A DNA stretch of 64,000 nt from JAWLGZ01 sp041690635 (GTDB lineage: Bacteria; Pseudomonadota; Gammaproteobacteria; Thiohalomonadales; Thiohalomonadaceae): the NCBI GenBank assembly GCA_041690635.1, contig JAWLGZ010000002.1, positions 186,001 to 250,000 of the forward strand, in the 5' to 3' direction. The translations under genes and the position numbers were made by a program. This document shows, piece by piece, positions 42,214 through 52,017 of this stretch (the first letter of the stretch is position 1; the number at the start of each line of letters is the position of its first letter). The notes below the pieces were generated by a model that ran no database searches, was not told where the DNA came from, and worked only from the letters and a program-made list of their open reading frames with translations.

Positions 42214-43833
42214 TTAGAGCTTGAACCGGCCTACCAGCGATTCCAGGGTGCCGGCGAGCTGAACCAACTCCTCGCCGACGGCGGAGGTCTGACGCGCACC
42301 CTCGGAGGTCATGTCGGCCAGCTCGCTGATCGTCACGATATTGCGGTTGATCTCCTCGGCAACCGAGCTCTGCTCCTCCGCCGCGGTGGCGATCTGGGTG
42401 TTGCGGTCGCTGATGTTGTGCACCTCACCCGCGATAGCACCGAGGGACTCGGCAGCAGCCTCGACTTGTTCAGACCCTGCCTCAGCCCGCTTCCGGGCTC
42501 CATCCATCACCTGAACCGCATCCCGGGCACCACCCTGCAGGCGCTGAATCATCGCGTGGATCTCTTCGGTCGACTTCTGTGTGCGCGAGGCAAGTGTCCG
42601 CACCTCGTCGGCAACCACAGCAAAACCACGCCCCTGTTCACCTGCGCGCGCCGCCTCGATGGCAGCATTCAGGGCCAGGAGATTGGTCTGCTCTGCGATG
42701 TCCTTGATGACGTCCAGCACCACGCCGATGTTGGTGCTTTCGTCCTCGAGCCTGGCAATGACCTGTGCCGCCCCTTCGACTTCATTCATCAGCGCGTCGA
42801 TGCCGCCGAGCGCCTCGGTTGCCACCAGTGCGCCGTTACGCGCCTCCTGGTCCGCATGATGGGAGGCGTCGGCGGCACTGTTGGCATTCTGTGCAACCTC
42901 CTGCACCGCCGCACTCATCTCGTTCATGGCCGTGGCCACCTGATCGGTCTGGCTGCGCTGCTCATAGATCGCCTTGACCGTCTCCTCGGAGACGTTTGCC
43001 AATCGCTCAGCCCCAGTGGCCAGTTGGCGGGTTGCGCTGTGCACTTCCTGCAGGCTGCTGCGGAACCGGCTCAGCATGGCATTCAGGGCGGCGGCCACGG
43101 CACCGATTTCGTCACCGCTGGTGACCTCGATGTGCCGGCTGAGGTCCGCATCCTGCTCGATCGCCTCCATGGTGGCACGCACGCGATTGAGCGGCTTGAT
43201 AACCAGACGGCGCAGCGTGTAGACCATCATCAGGAGGCCGGCGATAAACAGTCCGAGCTGGATTCCGGCGGAAGCGAAGATATTGGCGTTGACCTGCTCG
43301 TCGAGCGCCCTCAGGGAGTAGCTCACCCGGACCGCGCCGACGACCGAGTTCTCGGGTACCTGGTGGCACAGCAGGCAGTTGGTGCCGCGGTAGTCCTTGC
43401 TGGCGTGGATGGGATTGATGACGGTGAGGACACGCCCCTCCTCACCCTCGGTGACCTGCATCACCGGCTCGTCGGCCAGCGCGCGGTGGTCCAGTTCATC
43501 GACCGGGGCCTGCTCCGGATTGCCCGCGCCGAAGACATCGATGATGCCCTTCGCACGGATGATGCGCGCCTCGATGACACCGGGCCGCTCCAGAATCTTC
43601 TGGCGGAGGATCTCCCGCTGCCCCATGGTGCCGGTCAGCATCATGGTGTTGATGCTGTCGAAGTAGGCATCCGCGGCGTCCTGGGTCTGCCGCTCGACCA
43701 CGTGGGTGACGAGTTCACGCTCGCTCCAGGCGGAGTAACTGATGAGCGAGACCATAACCAGCGCAAAGACTGCCACCAGGGTCAAGTTGATCTTCGCCTG
43801 GACCGACATGCGCTTGGCAACGGATTTCTGCAT
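42214..43833 (-). CDS. methyl-accepting chemotaxis protein with periplasmic c-haem motif
   Basis: The ATG at 43833 follows GGGGAGGG and gives 539 residues. Membrane helices are at about 14-35 and 186-207. The periplasmic domain between them is about 150 residues and contains TNCLLCHQVPE, so a CxxCH c-haem attachment site at Cys153, Cys156 and His157. A HAMP domain follows. The signalling domain has EQTNLLALNAAIEAARAGEQ and GRGFAVVADEVRTLASRT. Periplasmic sensors with c-type haem are known in Geobacter chemoreceptors and sense redox or gas state. A structured leader lies just upstream of the start. Confidence 0.92.
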   Translation of the reverse strand: MQKSVAKRMSVQAKINLTLVAVFALVMVSLISYSAWSERELVTHVVERQTQDAADAYFDSINTMMLTGTMGQREILRQKILERPGVIEARIIRAKGIIDVFGAGNPEQAPVDELDHRALADEPVMQVTEGEEGRVLTVINPIHASKDYRGTNCLLCHQVPENSVVGAVRVSYSLRALDEQVNANIFASAGIQLGLFIAGLLMMVYTLRRLVIKPLNRVRATMEAIEQDADLSRHIEVTSGDEIGAVAAALNAMLSRFRSSLQEVHSATRQLATGAERLANVSEETVKAIYEQRSQTDQVATAMNEMSAAVQEVAQNANSAADASHHADQEARNGALVATEALGGIDALMNEVEGAAQVIARLEDESTNIGVVLDVIKDIAEQTNLLALNAAIEAARAGEQGRGFAVVADEVRTLASRTQKSTEEIHAMIQRLQGGARDAVQVMDGARKRAEAGSEQVEAAAESLGAIAGEVHNISDRNTQIATAAEEQSSVAEEINRNIVTISELADMTSEGARQTSAVGEELVQLAGTLESLVGRFKL

Positions 43834-43861
43834 TGAACCCTCCCCTATGGGCACACGAAAC

Positions 43862-43987
43862 AAGTAAGTTCCTGCATTCGATCGCCGCCGGGCCTACCCC
43901 GCGGCTTTGCACTTTTTGGCAGTGAACTGCCCAAGCGCTTCTTGCGGGTACGGCACCAGCATCGCCCCTGGTGCAACGAACTTACTT
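43862..43987 (-). ncRNA. candidate structured 5' leader (riboswitch-like) of the chemoreceptor
   Basis: Perfect 10-bp arms AAGTAAGTTC / GAACTTACTT at 43862-43871 and 43978-43987 close a 126-nt domain. On the minus strand the interior has a 6-bp stem CACCAG/CTGGTG, a hairpin GGCAG-UUCA-CUGCC, the single-stranded-looking GUGCAAAGCC, and a GC-rich hairpin GCCGCGGGGUAGGCCCGGCGGC. It ends 28 bases before the chemoreceptor ATG, so the RBS lies just beyond the closing stem. GCAAAGCC resembles a core string of c-di-GMP-I riboswitches, which often precede chemoreceptors and c-haem genes, but the rest does not match well enough to assign a class. Confidence 0.45.
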
Positions 43988-44263
43988 CCAATCGCGTACC
44001 CGTAACTCACTGGCCGGCCTGCGACCATCCATGGAGTTGCGGGCAGGCTCCCTCCCCGGCGCGGTCAATTACCGTTTCTGGCGGCCGGTCCGGCCGGATA
44101 CTTTAACCAATCCGGATACCGCTCGTCCGACCACCTCGCACCCGGCGCACCGGGGGAACTTCGTCACTGTTGTTGGTGGACTCTCGAGTCCGGGTTCGAT
44201 TTTATGCCGCTGGCCGGATCAATACCAGCACACCCCGCGCATGCACATGGAACACCTTTCCCA
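43988..44263. other. gene-free stretch upstream of the leader
   Basis: No supported gene is seen between the GGDEF-like gene stop and the leader. The stretch should hold the chemoreceptor promoter. A palindrome GGACTC-TC-GAGTCC lies near 44178-44191. Confidence 0.4.
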
Positions 44264-45982
44264 TCAACTAGATAGGCGCGGACCATTGCTCCTGGATTCA
44301 CTCTCCGGACGCATATCGCTTTGGTAAAAGCAGAGATTCTCTTCACCCATCCGACGCGCGTGCCGCATGGCAATCAACGCCCTTGAAAGCAGCAGGTCGG
44401 CGGTATCGCCGTCCTCGGGAAAGCGACTGATGCCCACCCTCGGGACGAGATAGAGTTCATACCCATCACTACGCACGGGGGTTGTGAAGGCGTCGAGAAG
44501 TGCCTGGGCCGCCTCCCGGATCGCCCCCCCCTGGCCTGCCGGATCCCGGAGGATGGCAAACGCGCTGTCGCCGATACGGGCGAGCAGGTCCCCCTCGCGA
44601 TTCACGCGTTCCAAGCGGGTCGCGATGCGCCCCAACAGGACCCGTTCCAGCGACTCCGCCTTCTCGCCCGCGACCAGGTCGGAGAGATCGAAGTCCACGC
44701 ACAAAAGCGCCACCGCCCCCTGTTGCAGGCGTGCCCCGGCAACACCCTGGCGCAGACGGTCCACAAACAGCGTGCGGTTGGGCAGGCCGGTCACCTCATC
44801 GTGCAGGCTCAGATGCCGTTGCGACCCCTCGCGCAGGTTCTCGGTAATGTCCATACCGGTGGTGACAAAGTGGGTCACATCGCCCCGCTCGTCCCGAACC
44901 GGGGTAATAGTGGTGGCCTGGTAGTAGAGGTCGCCGTTTCTGCGACGATTGATGATGATGTCGCTGAACGGCAGGCCGCCGAGCAGGGTTTTCCAGAGGC
45001 GGGCGAAGAAGGGGCGGCCGTGCAGGCCGGAGCTGAGAAAGCTTGGGCGCCGGCCGACCACCTCGTCGCACCGGAAGCCTGTGACGGTCTCAAAGGCGGG
45101 GTTCACATACTCGATATGGCCGCGGCTGTCGGTAATCATCACCGCATCGGCGGTCTGCTCCAGGGCTCGCGAAAGCTTGCGGCGCTCAAACTCCAGTTCC
45201 TTGTGTTCGGTGATGTCGGTGGAGAGCCCCGCACAGCGGTAGAGCTGCCCTTGTGCATCGTGGATAGGAAACGAGTGGGTGCTGATCCAGCGCACGGAGC
45301 CATCCGGTCGCTGGATGCGATACTCGGCGCTGAAGCCAGTCCAACCATGCGTTTCCAGCAGCCCCTGGATGCGGCCGAAGTCCTCCGGGTCGATGCTGGC
45401 AAGAAAGTTGTCCAGGCTCTCGAAAAGAGGGTCGGGGTCGCACTCCCAGACCTGCTCGTAGGCGGCATTGACATAAAGCATCTGCGCCCGCGTGCAGTCC
45501 ACCAGCCACAGCACCCCACCGACGTTGCCCGCCAGTTGCCGGAAATGTTCCTCGGTCTCGCGCAAGGCCGTCTCGGCGGCCTGCCGCTGTCGATGCACCT
45601 CCATCTCCCCCAGCTCCCTGCGTACAGCGGGATTCAACCGGGTGAGGTTGTCCTTCATGATGTAGTCGTGAGCACCCGCATGCATCGTCTCCACGGCCAG
45701 GTCCTCGCCAATGGCGCCCGAAACGATAATGACCGGCAGATCGCATTTGGCCTCGCGCACAGTCCGCAGCACGTCGAGCGCATTGAATCCCGGCAGGTTG
45801 TAATCGGAGAGGATCAGCTCCCAATCGCCCCCGGCGAGCGCGGCGGTCACATCGGCGAGGCTCTGCACGCGCTCGAACGTGGGCGCAAAGCCGCCCTTGC
45901 GCAGTTCGCGCAGCAGCAGCCAGGCGTCATCTTCGGAGTCTTCGACCACAAGCACGCGAAGCGGGACCGTCGGGTCGGGCAT
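44264..45982 (-). CDS. REC-PAS-PAS protein with degenerate GGDEF domain
   Basis: The 572-residue protein starts with a receiver domain (VEDSEDDAW, phosphoacceptor Asp60 in ILSDYNLPGFNALD). Two PAS domains with PAC ends follow at about 145-262 and 270-385. A GGDEF domain begins at SLHDEVTGLPNRTLF. At the signature position it reads IGDSA (residues 470-474) where GGDEF is expected. The first Gly, the Glu and the Phe are lost, and the domain should not make c-di-GMP. It may bind a nucleotide or act as a scaffold. It has no membrane segment and lies between a multi-PAS kinase and a chemoreceptor on the same strand. Confidence 0.88.
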   Translation of the reverse strand: MPDPTVPLRVLVVEDSEDDAWLLLRELRKGGFAPTFERVQSLADVTAALAGGDWELILSDYNLPGFNALDVLRTVREAKCDLPVIIVSGAIGEDLAVETMHAGAHDYIMKDNLTRLNPAVRRELGEMEVHRQRQAAETALRETEEHFRQLAGNVGGVLWLVDCTRAQMLYVNAAYEQVWECDPDPLFESLDNFLASIDPEDFGRIQGLLETHGWTGFSAEYRIQRPDGSVRWISTHSFPIHDAQGQLYRCAGLSTDITEHKELEFERRKLSRALEQTADAVMITDSRGHIEYVNPAFETVTGFRCDEVVGRRPSFLSSGLHGRPFFARLWKTLLGGLPFSDIIINRRRNGDLYYQATTITPVRDERGDVTHFVTTGMDITENLREGSQRHLSLHDEVTGLPNRTLFVDRLRQGVAGARLQQGAVALLCVDFDLSDLVAGEKAESLERVLLGRIATRLERVNREGDLLARIGDSAFAILRDPAGQGGAIREAAQALLDAFTTPVRSDGYELYLVPRVGISRFPEDGDTADLLLSRALIAMRHARRMGEENLCFYQSDMRPESESRSNGPRLSS

Positions 45983-46091
45983 GCGGGCTCCCTCGGGATT
46001 CGGTGGGGACGGGTATGCTAGTGTACTGTTTCACTCTTGGCGACACTTTCAGCGAGTCGCCCGAAGGGAGCCAGGTCCTGCTGCGCCCGTA

Positions 46092-48353
46092 TTAACCCAA
46101 TGTAAAAAAGAAAGTGGCGCCCTGCCCCGGCCGTCCTTCCGCCCACACCCTCCCGCCGTGCCTTTCGACAATACGGCGCACGGTGGACAATCCCACGCCG
46201 GTCCCCTCGAACTCACTGTGGAAACGGCGGAACGGAAGAAACAGCTGTTCGGCAAACTCCGGAGCAAAACCGACACCATTGTCGCGGACGAAGCAGACCT
46301 TCTCGCCTGCCTGGAGCTCGACACCTATCTCGACCGCCGGTGATACGGTCCTGCCGGTGTACTTCCAGGCATTTTCCAGCAGGTTGCGCAGCAGCATGGC
46401 CAGGAGCCGGCGGTCCCCCTCGACGACCACACCGTCGCCAACCTTCACCATCACCGCCCGCTCAGGCTCGGTCGCACGCAGTTCGGCAACGATCCCATCC
46501 GCCAACCGGGAAAGGTCTACCGGTTCACGCCGCAGGTCGTGCTGGCCGATGCGTGAGAGTTCAAGCAGATCGTCGATCAGATCAGCCATCTCCTCGGTGC
46601 CGGAGCAAATACCGTTCAGGTAGTAGCCCGCCCCCTCCTCCAGGCAGCCGTCATAATCCTCCAGGAGGGAGCGACCAAAGGTGTTGATCTTTCTTAAGGG
46701 GCGTCGCAGGTCGTGGGAGACCGAGTAACTGAACGCCTCCAGCTCCCGGTTCAGCGTCTCCAGTTCGGCCGTACGCTGCTCCACGCGGTGCTCCAGTTCA
46801 CGTCGATGCCCTTCCAGTTCCTGCTCGATCTGCTTGCGGTGACTGATGTCACGGGAGACGGCGTGAATGGCATGCCGGCCGTGATAGATCACGGGAATGG
46901 CTGCCACCTCCACCGGCAGAACCGACCCGTCCCGCCGAATCAGTTCGCGCTCCACGAGCGGTGCCGGCTGCCAACTCTCGATCACGTCACGGAGCTGTTG
47001 TTCCACCGGTGCACGATGGTTTTCGGCCAGCAAGTCCAGGATCGGGCGATCGATGAACTCCTCCGGTTCGCCCCCGAGCAGCCGTGCCCCCGCCTGATTA
47101 ATGGAGACCACAAGTCCGTCACAGGCAATCAGGTCGATGTCGAAGGAGAGATCGATAAGCTTGCTGTAGCGGTTCTCGGCCTCCGCGAGCCGGTCTTCGG
47201 TCTGCTCCACATCGGTGACATCCGTACCGATGCAGAGTATGTAGCGCGCCCCCTCCCGGCCCACCGCGCCGGCGGACCAGGCGATCCGGCGCTGCTCGCC
47301 GCCGCGGGTGTTCCACTCGCTCCGGATGTAGGAGATGCCCTCGGTCAGAACACGCGCCAGTTGGTTTTGGCAGTATCCCTCCTGCGAACGCGGGAGGAGG
47401 GTCTCCCACACCGGCCGGCCCCGCAACTCACGCTCGGCGTATCCGCTCACCGCCTCCACGGCCGGGTTGGTGCGCACCACCCGTCCGGTTTCATCCAGGA
47501 TGGCGACAATCAGCCCCTCGGTCTCGAACAGCGCCCGCAGAAGCTCATCCTTCGAACGCAGGGACGCTTCCAGTGCGTGCCGCTCGGAAAGGTCCTGCAC
47601 CGTTCCAAGTATCCGGGAGGGCCGACCGTCCAGGGCCCGATGGAAGCGGACACCGGAACGGCAGGCACGGACACCACCGTCTGGGCGGACAATCCGGTAA
47701 TCGATGGCGAGACTCGCGCGCTCGGGGTCGGCCATCGCACCTTCCCAGGCCTGCAGGTAGCGGGGCCGGTCATCCGGGTGCAGCCGGTCGAGGAAGATCG
47801 TCATGTCCGGGGTGGTGGCCGGGTCCAGCCCGAGAATACGGTAGATACCCTCGGACCAGTGGATGACACGGCCCATGCAACTATGGGAACAGGCGTGATC
47901 GCACTCACAGGCCCAGAATCCGAGTGGAATCTGGGCCGAGGCCGCTTCGGCCTCGTCGAGGTGCGCAGAGAGGGAGCCTGCATCCGACGGTTCACGTATG
48001 AACAGCGCCAGCCTGCCCGAGCCCACCGATGCCAGCGTGGCCTCGCACACCATGCGGCGTGAGGGTTTGATGCCGATTCGGGCGATGAATCGCGCCTCCG
48101 GCTCCCCCCTTTCCAGCACCCCCAGCACCTCATGCAGGCGGGAGAGTGAGGCCGAGTCAAACAGGGATGCGAGGGAGATGCCGGACAGCATGCCGTCAAC
48201 AGAGGCCAGGAGCTCGTTAGCCGCCCCGTTGGCCTCCTCGACCCAAGCCGCTCCGGCCTGGATCAGCAGGACTGGTGTAGGGCACGAGTAGAACAGGCGC
48301 CGAAAACCATCGACGTCGGTGGAGAGGGAAGCTGCCACTCCTTCCTGTTCCAC
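46092..48353 (-). CDS. multi-PAS sensor histidine kinase
   Basis: The 753-residue protein starts at GTG 48353 with GGGGGG upstream. It has no clear membrane helix, so it is a soluble sensor. Several PAS domains occupy about residues 20-500, with recognisable blocks at about 150-270 (EGIYRILGLDP), 275-395 and 400-515. The HisKA motif FSYSVSHDLRRPL has the phosphoacceptor His547. The ATPase domain has LLENAWKYTG, VRDNGVGFAPEFAEQLF and EGTGVGLSTVRRI. The next gene on this strand encodes a receiver protein and is a natural partner: the gap is 109 bp. Confidence 0.9.
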   Translation of the reverse strand: MEQEGVAASLSTDVDGFRRLFYSCPTPVLLIQAGAAWVEEANGAANELLASVDGMLSGISLASLFDSASLSRLHEVLGVLERGEPEARFIARIGIKPSRRMVCEATLASVGSGRLALFIREPSDAGSLSAHLDEAEAASAQIPLGFWACECDHACSHSCMGRVIHWSEGIYRILGLDPATTPDMTIFLDRLHPDDRPRYLQAWEGAMADPERASLAIDYRIVRPDGGVRACRSGVRFHRALDGRPSRILGTVQDLSERHALEASLRSKDELLRALFETEGLIVAILDETGRVVRTNPAVEAVSGYAERELRGRPVWETLLPRSQEGYCQNQLARVLTEGISYIRSEWNTRGGEQRRIAWSAGAVGREGARYILCIGTDVTDVEQTEDRLAEAENRYSKLIDLSFDIDLIACDGLVVSINQAGARLLGGEPEEFIDRPILDLLAENHRAPVEQQLRDVIESWQPAPLVERELIRRDGSVLPVEVAAIPVIYHGRHAIHAVSRDISHRKQIEQELEGHRRELEHRVEQRTAELETLNRELEAFSYSVSHDLRRPLRKINTFGRSLLEDYDGCLEEGAGYYLNGICSGTEEMADLIDDLLELSRIGQHDLRREPVDLSRLADGIVAELRATEPERAVMVKVGDGVVVEGDRRLLAMLLRNLLENAWKYTGRTVSPAVEIGVELQAGEKVCFVRDNGVGFAPEFAEQLFLPFRRFHSEFEGTGVGLSTVRRIVERHGGRVWAEGRPGQGATFFFTLG

Positions 48354-48716
48354 GATCCCCCCTGTGATTCCCGGCAGTCTGCCGTCAAGCTTCAGCGCTA
48401 GGCCAACCGCACTTCAACCCCCACTTATTCTGAGTCATTACAGCATAAGATTACGTGGGGCGCAGTGGAGCTTGTCGTGAAGGACATCACAAATCGGAAG
48501 AACCGCGGTGGCCTGCCAAAACTGAAGATAATCCGGCCCCCGCGGCATCCGGGCGCTTGGCGTTACAGTAGAATACTCCATTTATCGGGTAGTTATCGGG
48601 TCCCCGCTGTCGTCAGGAAAAAATAGCTGAACCCGCACCGCCCGGTGCTTTGCCGCCCGCGACGGTCGCCCGTTATAATCGCGGGTTCCTCCCAATCTGG
48701 TACGGTTTGCGAGCCC
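48354..48716. other. divergent promoter region between the PAS kinase and ettA
   Basis: No gene is seen. The ettA promoter candidate lies at 48650-48679. The region near 48420-48580 has no clear hairpin or repeat. Confidence 0.4.
48650..48679 (+). promoter_or_regulatory. ettA promoter
   Basis: A perfect -10 box TATAAT at 48674-48679 is preceded, after 18 bp, by TTGCCG at 48650-48655. The start point would be near 48686, about 30 bases before the ettA ATG. Confidence 0.6.
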
Positions 48717-50384
<1,668 letters not shown>

Positions 50385-50391
50385 TTTTCTT

Positions 50392-50460
50392 CGCAGGAGT
50401 CCTGGCCCCGCGGGCGATTGGGGCACCGAAGATTGCCCGGGGAGCCGGACTCCTGCACGA
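50392..50460. repeat. REP doublet (REPIN-like), copy 1
   Basis: Perfect 10-bp ends GCAGGAGTCC / GGACTCCTGC at 50393-50402 and 50447-50456 extend into imperfect inner arms around CCGCGGGCGAT and GATTGCCCGG. The layout matches inverted REP pairs. It sits between ettA and trpB2. Confidence 0.7.
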
Positions 50461-50496
50461 TTGACGCTTCAACTCCAAGATGAAGAGGGGCCTGCC

Positions 50497-51849
50497 ATGA
50501 GCATGACCAAGATCCTGCTGGACGAGTCCGAGATCCCGACCCACTGGTACAACGTCGTTGCCGACATGCCCAACCCGCCAGCCCCGGTGCTCGGCCCGGA
50601 CGGCAACCCGGTCACGCCCGACGCGCTGGCGGCCATCTTCCCCGAGTCGCTCATCATGCAGGAGGTGAGCAGCGAACGCTGGATCCCGATCCCGGAAGAG
50701 GTCCGCGAGATCTACCGGCTGTGGCGCCCCTCGCCCCTGTTCCGTGCCCACCGTCTGGAGGCGGCCCTCGGCACGCCCGCACGCATCTACTTCAAGTATG
50801 AAGGTGTCAGTCCCGCCGGCTCCCACAAGCCGAATAGCGCGGTGGCGCAGGCCTGGTATAACCGCGAGGCCGGTATCAAACGGCTCACCACCGAGACTGG
50901 CGCCGGCCAGTGGGGCTCCTCCATCGCCATGGCAGGGCAGATGTTCGGGCTGGAGGTGCGGGTCTACATGGTGAAGGTCTCCTACGACCAGAAACCGTTC
51001 CGTCGCTCCATGATGCAGACCTGGGGCGCCGAGGTTTTCGCCTCCCCCACCGACCTCACCGAGTCGGGCCGCAAAATCCTGGCGCAGGACCCGAACTCCC
51101 CCGGTTCGCTCGGCATCGCCATCTCCGAGGCGGTCGAGGAGGCGGCCTCCCGCCCCGATACCAACTACACGCTCGGTTCGGTACTCAACCACGTGCTGCT
51201 GCACCAGACAATCATCGGGCAGGAGGCGAAGAAGCAGTTCGAAAAGGTGGGCGACTACCCGGACGTGGTGATGGCCCCCTGCGGCGGCGGCTCCAACTTC
51301 GGCGGCGTCGCCTTCCCGTTCCTCGCCGACAAGGCGGCCGGAAAGGCGGTGCGGCTGGTGGCGGTGGAGCCGACCTCCTGCCCCACCCTCACCCGCGGCC
51401 ACTACGCCTACGACTTCGGCGACTCGGTCGGCCTGACGCCGCTACTCAAGATGTACACCCTGGGCCACGATTTCGTGCCGCCCGGCATCCATGCCGGCGG
51501 CCTGCGCTACCACGGCGACTCGGCACTGGTTTCGCAGCTGGTGCATGAGGGGATCGTCGACGCGGTGGCGGTGCCGCAGATGTCCACCTTCGAGTCGGGT
51601 CTGCTGTTCGCCCGCAGCGAGGGGATTATCCCCGCGCCCGAATCCAACCACGCCATCGCCGCGGCGGTGGACGAGGCAAGGCGCTGCAAGGAGACCGGCG
51701 AGTCCAAGGCCATCTTCTTCAATCTCTCCGGCCACGGTCACTTCGACATGGCCGCCTACGACCGCTACTTCGCCGGCGACCTGGAGGACTACGAGTATCC
51801 GGCCGAGGCGATCGAAGAGGCCCTGCACCACCTGCCCAAGGTGGGCTGA
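50497..51849 (+). CDS. tryptophan synthase beta-like protein TrpB2
   Basis: The ATG at 50497 follows GAGGGG and gives 450 residues. The length, and the N-terminal IPTHWYNVVADMPNPP, place it with the TrpB2 branch rather than the 400-residue TrpB1. The PLP Lys sits in GVSPAGSHKPNSA, and the phosphate loop is CGGGSNFGGV. TrpB2 enzymes make tryptophan from indole and serine without a tight TrpA partner and may salvage free indole. No trpA or other trp gene is near. Confidence 0.92.
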   Translation: MSMTKILLDESEIPTHWYNVVADMPNPPAPVLGPDGNPVTPDALAAIFPESLIMQEVSSERWIPIPEEVREIYRLWRPSPLFRAHRLEAALGTPARIYFKYEGVSPAGSHKPNSAVAQAWYNREAGIKRLTTETGAGQWGSSIAMAGQMFGLEVRVYMVKVSYDQKPFRRSMMQTWGAEVFASPTDLTESGRKILAQDPNSPGSLGIAISEAVEEAASRPDTNYTLGSVLNHVLLHQTIIGQEAKKQFEKVGDYPDVVMAPCGGGSNFGGVAFPFLADKAAGKAVRLVAVEPTSCPTLTRGHYAYDFGDSVGLTPLLKMYTLGHDFVPPGIHAGGLRYHGDSALVSQLVHEGIVDAVAVPQMSTFESGLLFARSEGIIPAPESNHAIAAAVDEARRCKETGESKAIFFNLSGHGHFDMAAYDRYFAGDLEDYEYPAEAIEEALHHLPKVG

Positions 51850-51855
51850 ACACCT

Positions 51856-51987
51856 GTAGGAGCCCGCCCCCGCGGGCGAACCGGAAGCCACCAGCACCTC
51901 GCCAAGGATGGTATGCACAGAGGCGCTCGGTGAGCGGCCAGGCCGAAGCGGCTGTGCCGCTGTTCGCCCGGATGGCCGGGCTCCTAC
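51856..51987. repeat. REP doublet (REPIN-like), copy 2
   Basis: The arm GTAGGAGCCCGCC at the start of 51856-51881 faces its inverted partner at 51962-51987; 22 of 26 positions pair. The outer GTAGGAGC is the hallmark seen in many gammaproteobacterial REPs. The doublet fills the gap between trpB2 and the Lon-like gene. Confidence 0.75.
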
Positions 51988-52017
51988 GCAAAAAACAATA
52001 GCTTTCAAGGAAAATCA

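Noticed and set aside
43862..43987. Assignment of the leader as a c-di-GMP-I riboswitch
   Set aside because: Only the GCAAAGCC string matches well. The paired tetraloop-receptor hairpins and the usual GGGCAAACC segment are not seen, so the class is left open.
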